Part shown: one piece after another, positions 33,695-42,548 of the stretch
Numbering within the stretch: position 1 is the stretch's first letter
Layout: each line of letters opens with the position of its first letter
Assembly (NCBI GenBank): GCA_022819985.1
Contig: JAJEGH010000018.1
Coordinates: 1 to 64,000, forward strand
Length of the DNA: 64,000 nt
Source: Alphaproteobacteria bacterium
GTDB taxonomy: Bacteria > Pseudomonadota > Alphaproteobacteria > Bin65
Reading direction: 5' to 3'
Made by a program: the position numbers and the translations under genes
Notes under the pieces: generated by a model
Told to the model about the DNA's origin: nothing
What the model saw: only the letters and a program-made list of their open reading frames with translations
Databases searched by the model: none

Positions 33695-34651
33695 ATGACA
33701 TGGTCGCTCGGCCGCGAAGGAACGCATGAAACGGTCTCGCAGCGCGACCGGCGCGGCCGGCCCCTGCGCACCGTCATCTGTATGGAAACCGGGCTGGTCC
33801 GCAACGATCCGGTCCCCGGAGATGCGGAACTGGAACGGTTTTACGGCGAGGAATACCGGATCGCCTACAAGGGCAGCGCCCGGCCCCGGCGCCGGCAGAT
33901 CCTGCGCAATTTCCGCCGGGCGGTGGCCCATGTCCGGGCCAACCGCGACATGCTGGCGGCGGCGGACCGGGTGCTGGAGATCGGCGCCGGTTCGGGCGAA
34001 ATCGCCTTCGTGATGGCGCAGCTCGGCAAGCGCGTCACCGGCATCGAGCCGAATGTCGGCTACGCCGCCTATTGCCGGGACGAACTGGGCCTGGACGTGC
34101 GCACCGCGCATCTGGCGCCCGGCCTGTTCCCGCCCGGCGAATTCGACCTGATCCGGTTGAGCCATGTGCTCGAGCATCTGAACGACCCGGTCAAATCTCT
34201 CGGCCAGATTGCGGCCTGGCTGACGCCGGGCGGCGTCCTCTATGTCGAAGTGCCGAATATCGAGACCTATTGCCGGACGAAATCGCGCGGCGGCATGTTT
34301 CATTACGCCCATATCTACAATTTCAACCCGTGGACGCTGCGCGCCTGCGCCGGGCTGGCGGGCCTTGCGGAAGCGCCGGAGACGGCGGAGCGCTCGGCGG
34401 GCACGACCGGCGTCTTTTTCCGCCGCGATGCCGGGGCGGCGGCGCGCACCGGGACCGAGAATCCGGAAAATGCGCGCCATGTGCGCGAACTGATCCGCCG
34501 GCACTATGCCGGCGCCTTCGCAAGGGGGAAGGCGGCGCGGCCGCTGAAGAAGCTCGGCATGCGGATCGAGGAAACGCTGGCCGGGCTGGCCGCCGGCGGC
34601 CCCCGCGACATCGGGGAGCGGGCGATGCGCAGCCTCCTGCAAGGCGCTTGA
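33695..34651 (+). CDS. Class I SAM-dependent methyltransferase
   Basis: 318 residues. VLEIGAGSGEIAFVMAQLG is motif I, FDLIRLSHVLEHLNDP motif II/III and LTPGGVLYVEVPN the later motif. The N-terminus and the FYGEEYR stretch resemble methyltransferases of the cell-surface saccharide type. It overlaps the phosphatase gene by four bases and precedes msbA, waaA and lpxK, so an envelope substrate is plausible. Confidence 0.82.
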   Translation: MTWSLGREGTHETVSQRDRRGRPLRTVICMETGLVRNDPVPGDAELERFYGEEYRIAYKGSARPRRRQILRNFRRAVAHVRANRDMLAAADRVLEIGAGSGEIAFVMAQLGKRVTGIEPNVGYAAYCRDELGLDVRTAHLAPGLFPPGEFDLIRLSHVLEHLNDPVKSLGQIAAWLTPGGVLYVEVPNIETYCRTKSRGGMFHYAHIYNFNPWTLRACAGLAGLAEAPETAERSAGTTGVFFRRDAGAAARTGTENPENARHVRELIRRHYAGAFARGKAARPLKKLGMRIEETLAGLAAGGPRDIGERAMRSLLQGA

Positions 34652-35352
34652 CGCGGGTGCCGCCCTCCGGCAGGGCCGATCCGCCCGAAACGCCGTCGGA
34701 CGAGCCGTTCGGTCGGCCGTTCGGCCGGCTGCGGGCCTGGCTGGAATTGCTGGTCCTCGACCACGGTTTCCTGCGCCTCGCCTACCGGCACTGGTACGAA
34801 ATCGCGCCCGGCCTGTACCGCTCCAACCAGCCGGCGCCGTTTCAGGTCCGCCGCGCCGCCCGGTCCGGCATCCGCACCATCGTCAACCTGCGCCGCGCCA
34901 ACGAGAGCGGACACTATCTGCTGGAGCGCGAAGCCGCCGAGAAAGCCGGGCTTTCCCAGGTCGATTTCTTTCTCTCCTCGCGCAGCGCGCCGCGGCGGCA
35001 ACAACTGCTGGACGCCGCGGAAATGTTCGGCCGGATCGACTATCCGGCCCTGATCCACTGCAAGTCCGGCGTCGACCGGACCGGCCTGATGGGGGCGCTG
35101 TATATCCTGATCAAGGGCGGTACCGCCGCCGCGGCGCTCGAACAGTTCGGCTGGCGCTACGGCTATATCGGCGCCGGGCCCACCGGCATCGGCAAGGCGC
35201 TCGTTCTGGCCTACGCCAGGGCGCAGGCCGAAACCGGCGCCGATTTCCTTACCTGGGTCGCCGAAAGCTACGATCCGGCGGCGCTCGAAGCCGGCTTCCG
35301 TCCGCGGCCGCTCGCCACCGCCCTGGTCGATTTCGTTCTGCGCCGGGAATAG
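34648..35352 (+). CDS. Protein tyrosine phosphatase (DSP-like)
   Basis: About 234 residues with the Cys-based phosphatase loop HCKSGVDRTG (C-x5-R) near residue 135 and the general-acid region before it. GLYRSNQPAPFQVRRAARSGIRTIVNLR is typical of bacterial dual-specificity-like phosphatases. TTG at 34648 overlaps the methyltransferase stop (TTGA); GTG at 34657 is the alternative. It lies in the lipid A/Kdo operon context, so a phosphorylated envelope lipid or a kinase could be its target. Confidence 0.82.
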   Translation: MTRVPPSGRADPPETPSDEPFGRPFGRLRAWLELLVLDHGFLRLAYRHWYEIAPGLYRSNQPAPFQVRRAARSGIRTIVNLRRANESGHYLLEREAAEKAGLSQVDFFLSSRSAPRRQQLLDAAEMFGRIDYPALIHCKSGVDRTGLMGALYILIKGGTAAAALEQFGWRYGYIGAGPTGIGKALVLAYARAQAETGADFLTWVAESYDPAALEAGFRPRPLATALVDFVLRRE

Positions 35353-35485
35353 CGTCGGCCCTGCGCGCGTCCGCTACCGCGCCACCGCGCTTTGGGACAT
35401 AGGGACGCGCGTTCGCCGCCGATTCTGCGCCGCACGGCGCCGCCATGATAAAAAGCCGCCTCACCGAAACGTCAGGAGCCGCCGT

Positions 35486-37351
35486 TTGGCCGCCCGAACG
35501 AAACCCGTAAGGGACCTGCCGCTCGACGCCCGGACGCTGCCGATGGTGAAGCGGCTGGTCCGCGACTATCTGGTGCGCTACTGGCTGCGGATAGCCCTGG
35601 CCTTTGCCCTGCTCGGGCTGGTCTCGGCCTGTACGGCAACGATTCCCTTCATCCTGAAGGAACTTCTGGACGCCGCATTCAGCGGCGGCACGGCGGCGGA
35701 GAACGCCTGGCTGACCCGGGCGATCGCCGGGCTGTTTTCGCCCGATCCGCGCTACAACCAGCTCTATTTCATCGCGCTGATGACGGCCGCAATCTTCGTC
35801 GTCAAGGGCAGCGCGGCCTACGGGGCGGTGACCATGATGGCCTATGTCGGGCACCGCTCGGTCGCCGACATCCAGGATGCCATGTTCGCCCGGCTGATGC
35901 GCGCCGATCTGGGCTATTTCCAGAACACGCCGACCGGCCAGTTGATCTCCGCCTTCACCAACGACGCCAGCGCGATGCGCAGCCTGTTCTCGGACACGGT
36001 GGTCAGCATCGGCCGGGACATCGTCACGGTCGTCGCCTTGGTGGCGGCCATGTTCTGGATCGACTGGATCCTGTCGTGCATCACCTTCTTCATCTTTCCG
36101 CTGGTCGTCCTGCCCGTGTACCGGATCGGTCAACGCATGCGGAAGGTTTCGGCCAATACGCAGGCCGAGATGGCCCAGTTCACCACCCTGCAGGACGAGA
36201 GCTTCCAGGGCATCCGCCATGTCAAGGCCTATGGCATGGAGGACTATGAGACCGGGCGGGCGACCTCCGTCGTCCGGCGCATTTTCCGCCTCAACTACAA
36301 GGCGGAGAAGGTCCGGGCGATTACCGAACCCCTGCTCGAAGCGATCGCCGGTATCGCGATCGCCGCCGTCCTGCTCTATGGCGGCTACCAGGTGATCGCC
36401 GGCGCGCGCACGCCGGGCGATTTCGCCGGTTTCATCGCCGCGCTGCTGCTGGCCTACGACCCGGTGCGCCGGCTGGCGCGGCTCAACGCGAACCTGCAGA
36501 AGGGCCTGGCGGCGGCGGAGCGCGTATTCGCCAAGCTGGATATCGAGCCGGAGATCGTCGACCGGCCCGGCGCCCGGCCGCTGGCGCTCGACTCCGGCGG
36601 GGTCCGGCTGGACACGGTCGTGTTCGCCTACCACGGGAGCGCGCCGGCCCTCGGCCGGAACGGGCAGGGTGTGACGCTCGACGTGCCGGCCGGCAGGACG
36701 GTCGCGCTGGTCGGGCCGTCCGGCGCCGGCAAGACGACCGTCCTGAACCTGATCCCCCGCTTTTTCGATGTCGACAGCGGCGCGGTGCTGATCGACGGAC
36801 AGGATGTGCGCGACGTAACCCTCGCCTCGCTGCGCGCCCGGATCGGGCTGGTGAGCCAGGAGACCACCCTGTTCGACGATACGATCCGCGCCAACATCGC
36901 CTACGGCAAACGGGGCGCGTCCGAGGAGGAGATCGTCGCCGCGGCTCAGGCCGCCGCAGCCCACGATTTCATCGTCGATCTGCCGCAGCAGTACGACACC
37001 CGGGTCGGAGGCCTCGGCGAGAAGGTGAGCGGCGGCCAGCGCCAGCGCATCTCCATCGCCCGCGCCATCCTGAAAGACGCGCCGATCCTGCTGCTCGACG
37101 AGGCGACCTCGGCGCTCGACACCGAATCGGAGCGCCAGGTCCAAGCGGCGTTGGATTCGCTGCGCCGGGGCCGGACAACCGTCGTCATCGCCCACCGGCT
37201 GTCCACCATCGTCGATGCCGACATCGTCTATGTGCTGGACGAGGGCCGTGTCGTGGAATGCGGCAGCCACGGCGAGCTGGTCGCTGCGGGCGGCGCCTTC
37301 GCCCGCCTGCACGCCCAACAGGCGGTCGGGCAGCCCGGCGCCGCCGGATGA
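35486..37351 (+). CDS. msbA: Lipid A flippase MsbA-type ABC transporter
   Basis: About 621 residues: a six-helix exporter domain followed by an ATPase. VGPSGAGKTTVLNLIPRFFD is the Walker A region, EKVSGGQRQRISIARAIL the signature, and ILLLDEATSALD Walker B. It moves lipid A-core across the inner membrane. Translation starts at TTG (35486), with AGGAG eight bases before. It is followed by waaA and lpxK, which confirms the lipid A role. Confidence 0.88.
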   Translation: MAARTKPVRDLPLDARTLPMVKRLVRDYLVRYWLRIALAFALLGLVSACTATIPFILKELLDAAFSGGTAAENAWLTRAIAGLFSPDPRYNQLYFIALMTAAIFVVKGSAAYGAVTMMAYVGHRSVADIQDAMFARLMRADLGYFQNTPTGQLISAFTNDASAMRSLFSDTVVSIGRDIVTVVALVAAMFWIDWILSCITFFIFPLVVLPVYRIGQRMRKVSANTQAEMAQFTTLQDESFQGIRHVKAYGMEDYETGRATSVVRRIFRLNYKAEKVRAITEPLLEAIAGIAIAAVLLYGGYQVIAGARTPGDFAGFIAALLLAYDPVRRLARLNANLQKGLAAAERVFAKLDIEPEIVDRPGARPLALDSGGVRLDTVVFAYHGSAPALGRNGQGVTLDVPAGRTVALVGPSGAGKTTVLNLIPRFFDVDSGAVLIDGQDVRDVTLASLRARIGLVSQETTLFDDTIRANIAYGKRGASEEEIVAAAQAAAAHDFIVDLPQQYDTRVGGLGEKVSGGQRQRISIARAILKDAPILLLDEATSALDTESERQVQAALDSLRRGRTTVVIAHRLSTIVDADIVYVLDEGRVVECGSHGELVAAGGAFARLHAQQAVGQPGAAG

Positions 37352-37387
37352 ACGGCGGCGGTTAAGCGGAACGGGACGGCCCGGACC

Positions 37388-38701
37388 ATGCTGCTCGGCC
37401 TGTATCGCGGCGTCGGCCGGCTGGCGCCGCCGTTTGCCCGGCTCGCGCTGCTGCGCCGACGCGCGCGCGGCAAGGAGCATCCGGACCGGGTTCGCGAGCG
37501 CATGGGCCATCCGCGCCGGGACCGGCCGGACGGCGCGCTGATCTGGCTGCACGCCGCCAGCGTCGGCGAAGCCCAGTCGGCCCTGCCGCTGATCGGCCGG
37601 ATTCTGGCGCGCCTGCCCGCGGCCCATGTCATGGTCACGTCGGGCACCGTCACTTCGGCCAGATTGATGGACGAGCGCCTGCCGGCGCGCGCCTTCCACC
37701 AGTTCGCGCCCGTCGACTGCCCGGCCTGGGTGCGGCGTTTCCTCGACCATTACCGGCCGGACCTCGCCCTGTGGGTCGAGAGCGAGTTGTGGCCGGCCCT
37801 GCTCGCCGAGACCGCGGCGCGGGTGCCGGCGGCCGTGCTGCTCAACGGACGGATGTCGGCTCGGTCGTTCCGGCGCTGGCGGCGCTTCCCGGGCGCCGCG
37901 CGGCGGCTGATCCGGGCGTTCGATCCGGTCATGGCCCAGTCGGCAACCGACGCCGAACGGTTCCGCAGGCTCGGCGCCCGGCGCGTCGAGACACCGGGCA
38001 ATCTCAAGAGGGCCGCCGCGCCGCTGCCGGCCGATCCGGCGGCGCTCGCCGCGTTCGGGCAGGCGACAGGCGACCGGCCGGTCTGGCTCGCCGCCAGCAC
38101 CCATCCGGGCGAGGAGGCGGCGCTCGCCGAGGCCCACCGGGCCGTGCGCCGGCAGTTCGGCGCCGCGCTGCTCATCCTCGTCCCGCGCCATCCGGAACGC
38201 GGTCCCGCCATCGCGGACGACCTGCGCCGCGCCGGACACGCCGTCGGGCTGCGCAGCGTCGGCGCCGTGCCCGACCGCGCCGCCGACGTCTACATCGCCG
38301 ATACGCTGGGCGAGTTGGGCCTGTTCTACCGCGCGGCCCCGGTCGCCTTCGTCGGCGGCTCCCTGACGCCGCACGGCGGCCAGAACCTCATAGAGCCGGC
38401 GCAGCTCGATTGCGCGATCCTGCACGGCCCGCATATCGGCAACTTCGCCGAGATTGCCGGCGTCCTGCAGGCGGCCGGGGCGAGCGAGACCGTTGCAGCG
38501 GCCGATGCGCTGGCGCCCGCCGTGTGCCGCCTGCTCGCGAACCCGGCCGAATGCCGGGACCGGGCGGCCAGGGCCGCCGCCTCGGTCGAGGATTGCGCCG
38601 GCATCCTGGACCGGACGATGACCCTGCTGGAGCCCCGTCTCGCCGGCCTGCCCGGCGCCGCCTCCGAGGCTGCGCCGCCCTTCGGCCGGGACGGCGCCTG
38701 A
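37388..38701 (+). CDS. waaA: Kdo transferase
   Basis: 437 residues of WaaA/KdtA, which adds Kdo to lipid IVA. WLHAASVGEAQSALPLI near the N-terminus holds the catalytic Glu. WVESELWPALLAE, PGNLK and FVGGSLTPHGGQNLIEPA are family signatures. It ends one base into lpxK (TGATG). Confidence 0.95.
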   Translation: MLLGLYRGVGRLAPPFARLALLRRRARGKEHPDRVRERMGHPRRDRPDGALIWLHAASVGEAQSALPLIGRILARLPAAHVMVTSGTVTSARLMDERLPARAFHQFAPVDCPAWVRRFLDHYRPDLALWVESELWPALLAETAARVPAAVLLNGRMSARSFRRWRRFPGAARRLIRAFDPVMAQSATDAERFRRLGARRVETPGNLKRAAAPLPADPAALAAFGQATGDRPVWLAASTHPGEEAALAEAHRAVRRQFGAALLILVPRHPERGPAIADDLRRAGHAVGLRSVGAVPDRAADVYIADTLGELGLFYRAAPVAFVGGSLTPHGGQNLIEPAQLDCAILHGPHIGNFAEIAGVLQAAGASETVAAADALAPAVCRLLANPAECRDRAARAAASVEDCAGILDRTMTLLEPRLAGLPGAASEAAPPFGRDGA

Positions 38702-39696
38702 TGCGCACGCCCGACGCCTGGTCGCGCAAGGGCGCAGTCTCGACCATGCTGCTGCCGGCGTCGTGGCTGTACGGCCTCGGCACGGCCCTGCGGGCGGGCC
38801 GGGCGCCGCGCTATACGCCGCCCGTGCCGGCGGTGTGCGTCGGCAACCTCACCGCCGGCGGCGCGGGCAAGACCCCCGTCGTCCTGTCCCTGGCGCGGCT
38901 GCTGATGGGCCGCGGCCGGCGGCCCTTCGCCGTCAGCCGCGGCTATGGCGGCCGTCTGGCCGGCCCGGTGCGGGTCGATCCCGCGCTGCACACCGCCCGG
39001 GAGGTCGGCGACGAGCCGCTGCTGCTGGCCGGAACCCTGCCGACCGTCGTGGCCCGGGACCGGGCCGCCGGCGCCCGGGCCGCGGTCGATGCCGGCGCCG
39101 ATGTCCTGCTGTTCGACGACGGCTACCAGAACCCCGCCGTCGCCAAAACCCTGTCGCTGGTCGTCGTCGATGGCGGCTTCGGCTTCGGCAACGGCCGGCT
39201 CATCCCGTCCGGCCCGTTGCGCGAACCGGTGGGCCGGGGGCTGGCGCGGGCGGATGCGGTCGTCGTCGTAGGCGCCGACACCGCGGGCGCGGCCGGGCGG
39301 TGCCGGCAGGACGCCGGCGGCCTGCCCGTACTCGAAGCCCGTTTCGCGCCGGCCGAAGCGGCGATGGCGCTGCACGGCCGCAAGGTCGTCGCCTTCGCGG
39401 GCATCGGCCGGCCGGACAAATTCTTCGAGACGGTGACGGAGATCGGCGCGGAACTGGCCGAGGCGATGGCCTATCCGGATCACCACCCCTTCCCGGAAAC
39501 CGAGATCATGTTCATCTGCGAACTGGCCCAGGAGCGCGGCGCGATCCCGGTCTGCACCGAGAAGGACTATATGCGCCTGCCGCCCGACGCCCGCCTCATG
39601 GTGACGCCGGTTCCCGTCACCCTCGAATGGCGCGACCCGGACGCGCTGGACCGGCTGCTGGAGGCGGCGGTGCCTGCGCCTGGCGTCAGACCGTAA
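38701..39696 (+). CDS. lpxK: Tetraacyldisaccharide 4'-kinase
   Basis: 331 residues. VPAVCVGNLTAGGAGKTPVV contains the atypical P-loop, and SRGYGG and VLLFDDGYQN are LpxK marks. It phosphorylates the lipid A precursor at position 4'. The start overlaps the waaA stop by one base. Its 3' end overlaps the end of the convergent RES toxin gene by 11 bases. Confidence 0.95.
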   Translation: MRTPDAWSRKGAVSTMLLPASWLYGLGTALRAGRAPRYTPPVPAVCVGNLTAGGAGKTPVVLSLARLLMGRGRRPFAVSRGYGGRLAGPVRVDPALHTAREVGDEPLLLAGTLPTVVARDRAAGARAAVDAGADVLLFDDGYQNPAVAKTLSLVVVDGGFGFGNGRLIPSGPLREPVGRGLARADAVVVVGADTAGAAGRCRQDAGGLPVLEARFAPAEAAMALHGRKVVAFAGIGRPDKFFETVTEIGAELAEAMAYPDHHPFPETEIMFICELAQERGAIPVCTEKDYMRLPPDARLMVTPVPVTLEWRDPDALDRLLEAAVPAPGVRP

Positions 39697-40321
39697 TACC
39701 GATTCCGCTTCTTTGGCCCGCTTCGCGCACGTCCGCGAGGAACGTTGGATCGTCCTGCCCGTCGCGGGTCCAGACGATGCGGAAATCTCCCGACGCCACC
39801 CGGTCGCCGAAGAACAGGCAGGCTGTGTCCGGATCGCAGCGGTTCGAGGTCCAGGCCAAACCTTCAACCTCCGGAAACCGGCGGTGAATTGCGCAGGCCC
39901 AACGGGCGGTCTTCCGATACAACGTCGGCGAGGAAGCGATCAGGGCGTTGCGGCCGATGCGCCACCGCCGGAGGTCCGGGGCGCGCAACGAGGCGAGGCG
40001 CAGGTCGCGCAGCGCTTCGAGCCGGCTGTGCATCCGGCTTTCCACAAGGGATTTGGGAACGGTCGCGCGTTTGGCGCGTACGGGAATGTCGTGAAAGATC
40101 GTCTCGTAAATTGCCGCTTCGAGAGTACCGGCGGCGTAGAGCGACGGAATGCAGTTGCCCTCCGTATCGCGGATCGGCGCGAAGCGCGTGGGGCCGCCCT
40201 TGCAGGGATTGAAGTCGCTTGCGCCATAGCGGCGGTCATGGATCCGTTCCACCGGCGTCCCGGCGCGGAGCAGGACGATGTTCGGGCTGGCGAGTTCGCC
40301 CGACGGCGCCCTGATCGACAT
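39686..40321 (-). CDS. RES-domain toxin
   Basis: 211 residues of the RES family (Arg-Glu-Ser), whose characterised members degrade NAD+. The fold is clear: RFAPIRDTEGNCIPSLYAAGTLEAAIYETIFHD carries the conserved Arg and Glu, and the Ser appears later (LAWTSNRCDPDTACLFFGDR). It follows its antitoxin by 14 bases. Intact and likely functional. Confidence 0.9.
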   Translation of the reverse strand: MSIRAPSGELASPNIVLLRAGTPVERIHDRRYGASDFNPCKGGPTRFAPIRDTEGNCIPSLYAAGTLEAAIYETIFHDIPVRAKRATVPKSLVESRMHSRLEALRDLRLASLRAPDLRRWRIGRNALIASSPTLYRKTARWACAIHRRFPEVEGLAWTSNRCDPDTACLFFGDRVASGDFRIVWTRDGQDDPTFLADVREAGQRSGIGITV

Positions 40322-40335
40322 CCGGGAGACCTGCG

Positions 40336-41010
40336 CTAGCCGACAGCGGGATCGGCGAGCCTCCGGGCCGCATCGATAACGGAATCGGGTTCGGACAGAC
40401 GGTCCTGCGGTGCGGCGCCGTCGAGCCAGCCGTTCGCGGACGCGAACCAGAGGGCGATCTGCCAGCCTGTCATTCCCTCGGGAAGAGCGGCGAGGATTTG
40501 TCCGATCGCCGGCCGCGGCGCGCCGTCGCCGAACTGGAAGGCCGGGTACAGATCGATGCCCGACCGGCGCACGGCGAACAGCCTGCCTTCCCGCTTCCAG
40601 CGCGAAGCGGGTTCGCTCTTGTTTCGCGGGTTAAGGCCCGATACGGCGCGAACCTCCCCTGCGGTCAGCGTCGGCGTTTCCTGGAGATAGTCGGAGCGCA
40701 GACGCGCATTGTCGATTTCGAGCGCGGTTTCGACGGCGGCGCGCGGCGCGTCGGCAAGGATGATGTCGAGTATTTTCTCGATATTGGCTTCGGTGAGCCG
40801 GAGGCCGCGTGCAGCCGCGAAAGAAGGCAGTGTCTCGACCGTGCGCTCGATCAGCCTCGTCAGTTCCTCCGACTTGCCGCCGACAAGCAGCCATGCGCCC
40901 GATCCGGGGCCTTTCGCCGCCGGCGATTTGCCGATCCTTTCGTGCAACCCGGCGGGTAGTTTCGCGATGTCGTCGGGCGTCAGGTCGATCAGCGACAGGG
41001 AGCCGGTCAT
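40336..41010 (-). CDS. Xre/MbcA/ParS-type antitoxin for the RES toxin
   Basis: 224 residues. The C-terminal third, with GMTGWQIALWFASANGWLDG and AARRLADP, matches the toxin-binding domain of Xre/MbcA/ParS antitoxins. The N-terminal part is helical and less typical. It lies in front of the RES toxin. A perfect 10-base inverted repeat sits 20-57 bases upstream and is the expected autoregulatory operator. Confidence 0.85.
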   Translation of the reverse strand: MTGSLSLIDLTPDDIAKLPAGLHERIGKSPAAKGPGSGAWLLVGGKSEELTRLIERTVETLPSFAAARGLRLTEANIEKILDIILADAPRAAVETALEIDNARLRSDYLQETPTLTAGEVRAVSGLNPRNKSEPASRWKREGRLFAVRRSGIDLYPAFQFGDGAPRPAIGQILAALPEGMTGWQIALWFASANGWLDGAAPQDRLSEPDSVIDAARRLADPAVG

Positions 41011-41030
41011 GGGTGTATCGGAAACATAGT

Positions 41031-41068
41031 GTGATTTACATGAGAGAAAAATATATAGTGTAAATCAC
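41031..41068. promoter_or_regulatory. Operator of the RES/Xre pair
   Basis: GTGATTTACA (41031-41040) and TGTAAATCAC (41059-41068) are perfect inverted arms, separated by an AT-rich 18-base spacer. The centres of the arms are about 28 bases apart, in the range for binding by a dimer of an Xre-type antitoxin. The pair lies just upstream of the antitoxin start. Confidence 0.75.
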
Positions 41069-41151
41069 AATTGCAGGCAAGACCGGTTCCGTACAGCGGC
41101 CGGGCCTGCCGTATTGCGGCAGAGCGCAGGAAGACGCCCCGAAGTTACGAA

Positions 41152-41676
41152 TTACGCGTCGGTCTTCGGGACCCAGGGGATGCGGCCGAACTCGATGCCC
41201 TCGTCGCGCAGGGCTTCGGATTCGGCGTCCGTCGCCTCGCCGTAGATGCTGCGCTGCCGGGTCTCGCCATAGTGGATCTTGCGCGCCTCGTCGGCGAATT
41301 TCGGGCCGACATAGTCGGCATTGCTTTCGACATGCCGGCGCATCTCGACCATCGCCTCGCGGATCCGGCCCATCACATGGATGCGCTTGGCGTCTTCGGC
41401 CGAGACCGGCGCGGGCGACGCGGCGGCGGGCGGCGCAGCGGGTCCGGCGGAGTCCGCCGCGCTGTCGCCGTCCGGTTCGGCGGGCGCCGGCCCACTGCGC
41501 CGGGTCGCCTTCGTGCCGGACAGCGCCGGCGCCATCGGGGCGCGGCGAACCTCCACGGCGCCGCATTCCGGGCAGGAAACCGCACCGGCGGCCTGCAGGG
41601 TTTCGTAGGTCTTCGAATCCCTGTACCAGCCCTCGAATTCGTGGCCGGCATTGCAGCGGACGGTGTAACGGATCAT
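41152..41676 (-). CDS. DUF1178 family protein
   Basis: 174 residues. The N-terminus MIRYTVRCNAGHEFEGWYRD and CPECG (two CxxC-like pairs) form a probable zinc ribbon. The C-terminal half, RRHVESNADYVGPKFADEAR, matches DUF1178, a conserved alphaproteobacterial family of unknown function. The middle is an Ala/Pro-rich linker. Confidence 0.82.
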   Translation of the reverse strand: MIRYTVRCNAGHEFEGWYRDSKTYETLQAAGAVSCPECGAVEVRRAPMAPALSGTKATRRSGPAPAEPDGDSAADSAGPAAPPAAASPAPVSAEDAKRIHVMGRIREAMVEMRRHVESNADYVGPKFADEARKIHYGETRQRSIYGEATDAESEALRDEGIEFGRIPWVPKTDA

Positions 41677-41775
41677 CGCGTACCCGGTGTGCAGCAAAGC
41701 AATTCCTGGCGGGTCTTGCGCCTCATAGCATGCATTTAGGGATTTTGGCACATCAACGGAAGGTCTTGCGGCGCG

Positions 41776-42432
41776 ATGGCTGAACCGGCGAACCCCGAAC
41801 CGGCGAACCCCGAACCGGTCCCGGCCGCGCCCAGCCGCTGGGTGTCGCGCTTCCTGCCGGCGGCGGAAACGGCGGGCGGCCGTGTCCTCGATCTCGCCGC
41901 CGGGCGCGGGCGCCATGTCCGGCTCGCCCGGTCGCGCGGCTGGCGGGTGACCGCCGTGGACCGGGAGACCGGACCGCTTGCCGCGCTCGCCGCAGAAGAC
42001 GGCGCGATCGCCGTGCTGACAATGGACCTGGAGGCCGGCGCCGCTGCGGATGCGATGCAGACCGTCGGCGCGGCCGGAGCGTTCGATATCGTCGTCGTCT
42101 GCAACTATCTGCACCGCCCGCTGCTGCCGCATTTGCCGGCGCTGCTGAATCCGGGCGGTCGGCTGATCTACGAGACCTTCATGCTCGGCAACGAGGCTTA
42201 CGGCCGGCCGCGCAACCCGGATTTCCTGCTCCGCCCCGGCGAATTGCCGGCGGCCTTCGACGGCCTTCTGACCGTTCTGGCGTTCGAGCAGGGCTACGAG
42301 GCGGCGCCGTCGCCGCGCGTCGTGCAGCGCTATGCCGGGACCGCCGCCCCGGCTCCCGCAGCGCTGCCGCCTGCCGGGGGCGAGAGCGGGACCCGGGGCG
42401 GGACCCGGGGCGGGACCCGGGGCGGAAAATGA
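41776..42432 (+). CDS. Class I SAM-dependent methyltransferase (TehB-like)
   Basis: 218 residues. VLDLAAGRGRHVRLARSRGW is motif I and IVVVCNYLHRPLLPHL follows, with LNPGGRLIYETF as the later motif. The short length and simple fold are like TehB and small-molecule methyltransferases. Both termini have expanded tandem repeats (15-base EPANP at the start, 12-base GTRG at the end), which lie outside the fold. Confidence 0.8.
   Translation: MAEPANPEPANPEPVPAAPSRWVSRFLPAAETAGGRVLDLAAGRGRHVRLARSRGWRVTAVDRETGPLAALAAEDGAIAVLTMDLEAGAAADAMQTVGAAGAFDIVVVCNYLHRPLLPHLPALLNPGGRLIYETFMLGNEAYGRPRNPDFLLRPGELPAAFDGLLTVLAFEQGYEAAPSPRVVQRYAGTAAPAPAALPPAGGESGTRGGTRGGTRGGK
41782..41818 (+). repeat. 15-base tandem repeat in the methyltransferase N-terminus
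   Basis: GAACCGGCGAACCCC occurs twice, then begins a third time. It encodes EPANPEPANPEP before the SAM-binding fold. Confidence 0.85.
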
Positions 42433-42476
42433 CGCCGCGCCCGGCCGGACTTTCCCTTTCCCGGACTTTCCTTTTC
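42388..42476 (+). repeat. Two adjacent tandem repeats at the methyltransferase end
   Basis: GGGACCCGGGGC x3 (42388-42423) encodes GTRGGTRGGTRG at the C-terminus. A 16-base unit CCGGACTTTCCCTTTC x2 follows in the spacer (42445-42476). Confidence 0.85.
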
Positions 42477-42548
42477 CGGGCCGCTCGCGCATGATCGCGC
42501 CCTTCCGGCGGCCGGGCGCAACGCCGCCGCCGGCCCACCGGTGACGGC

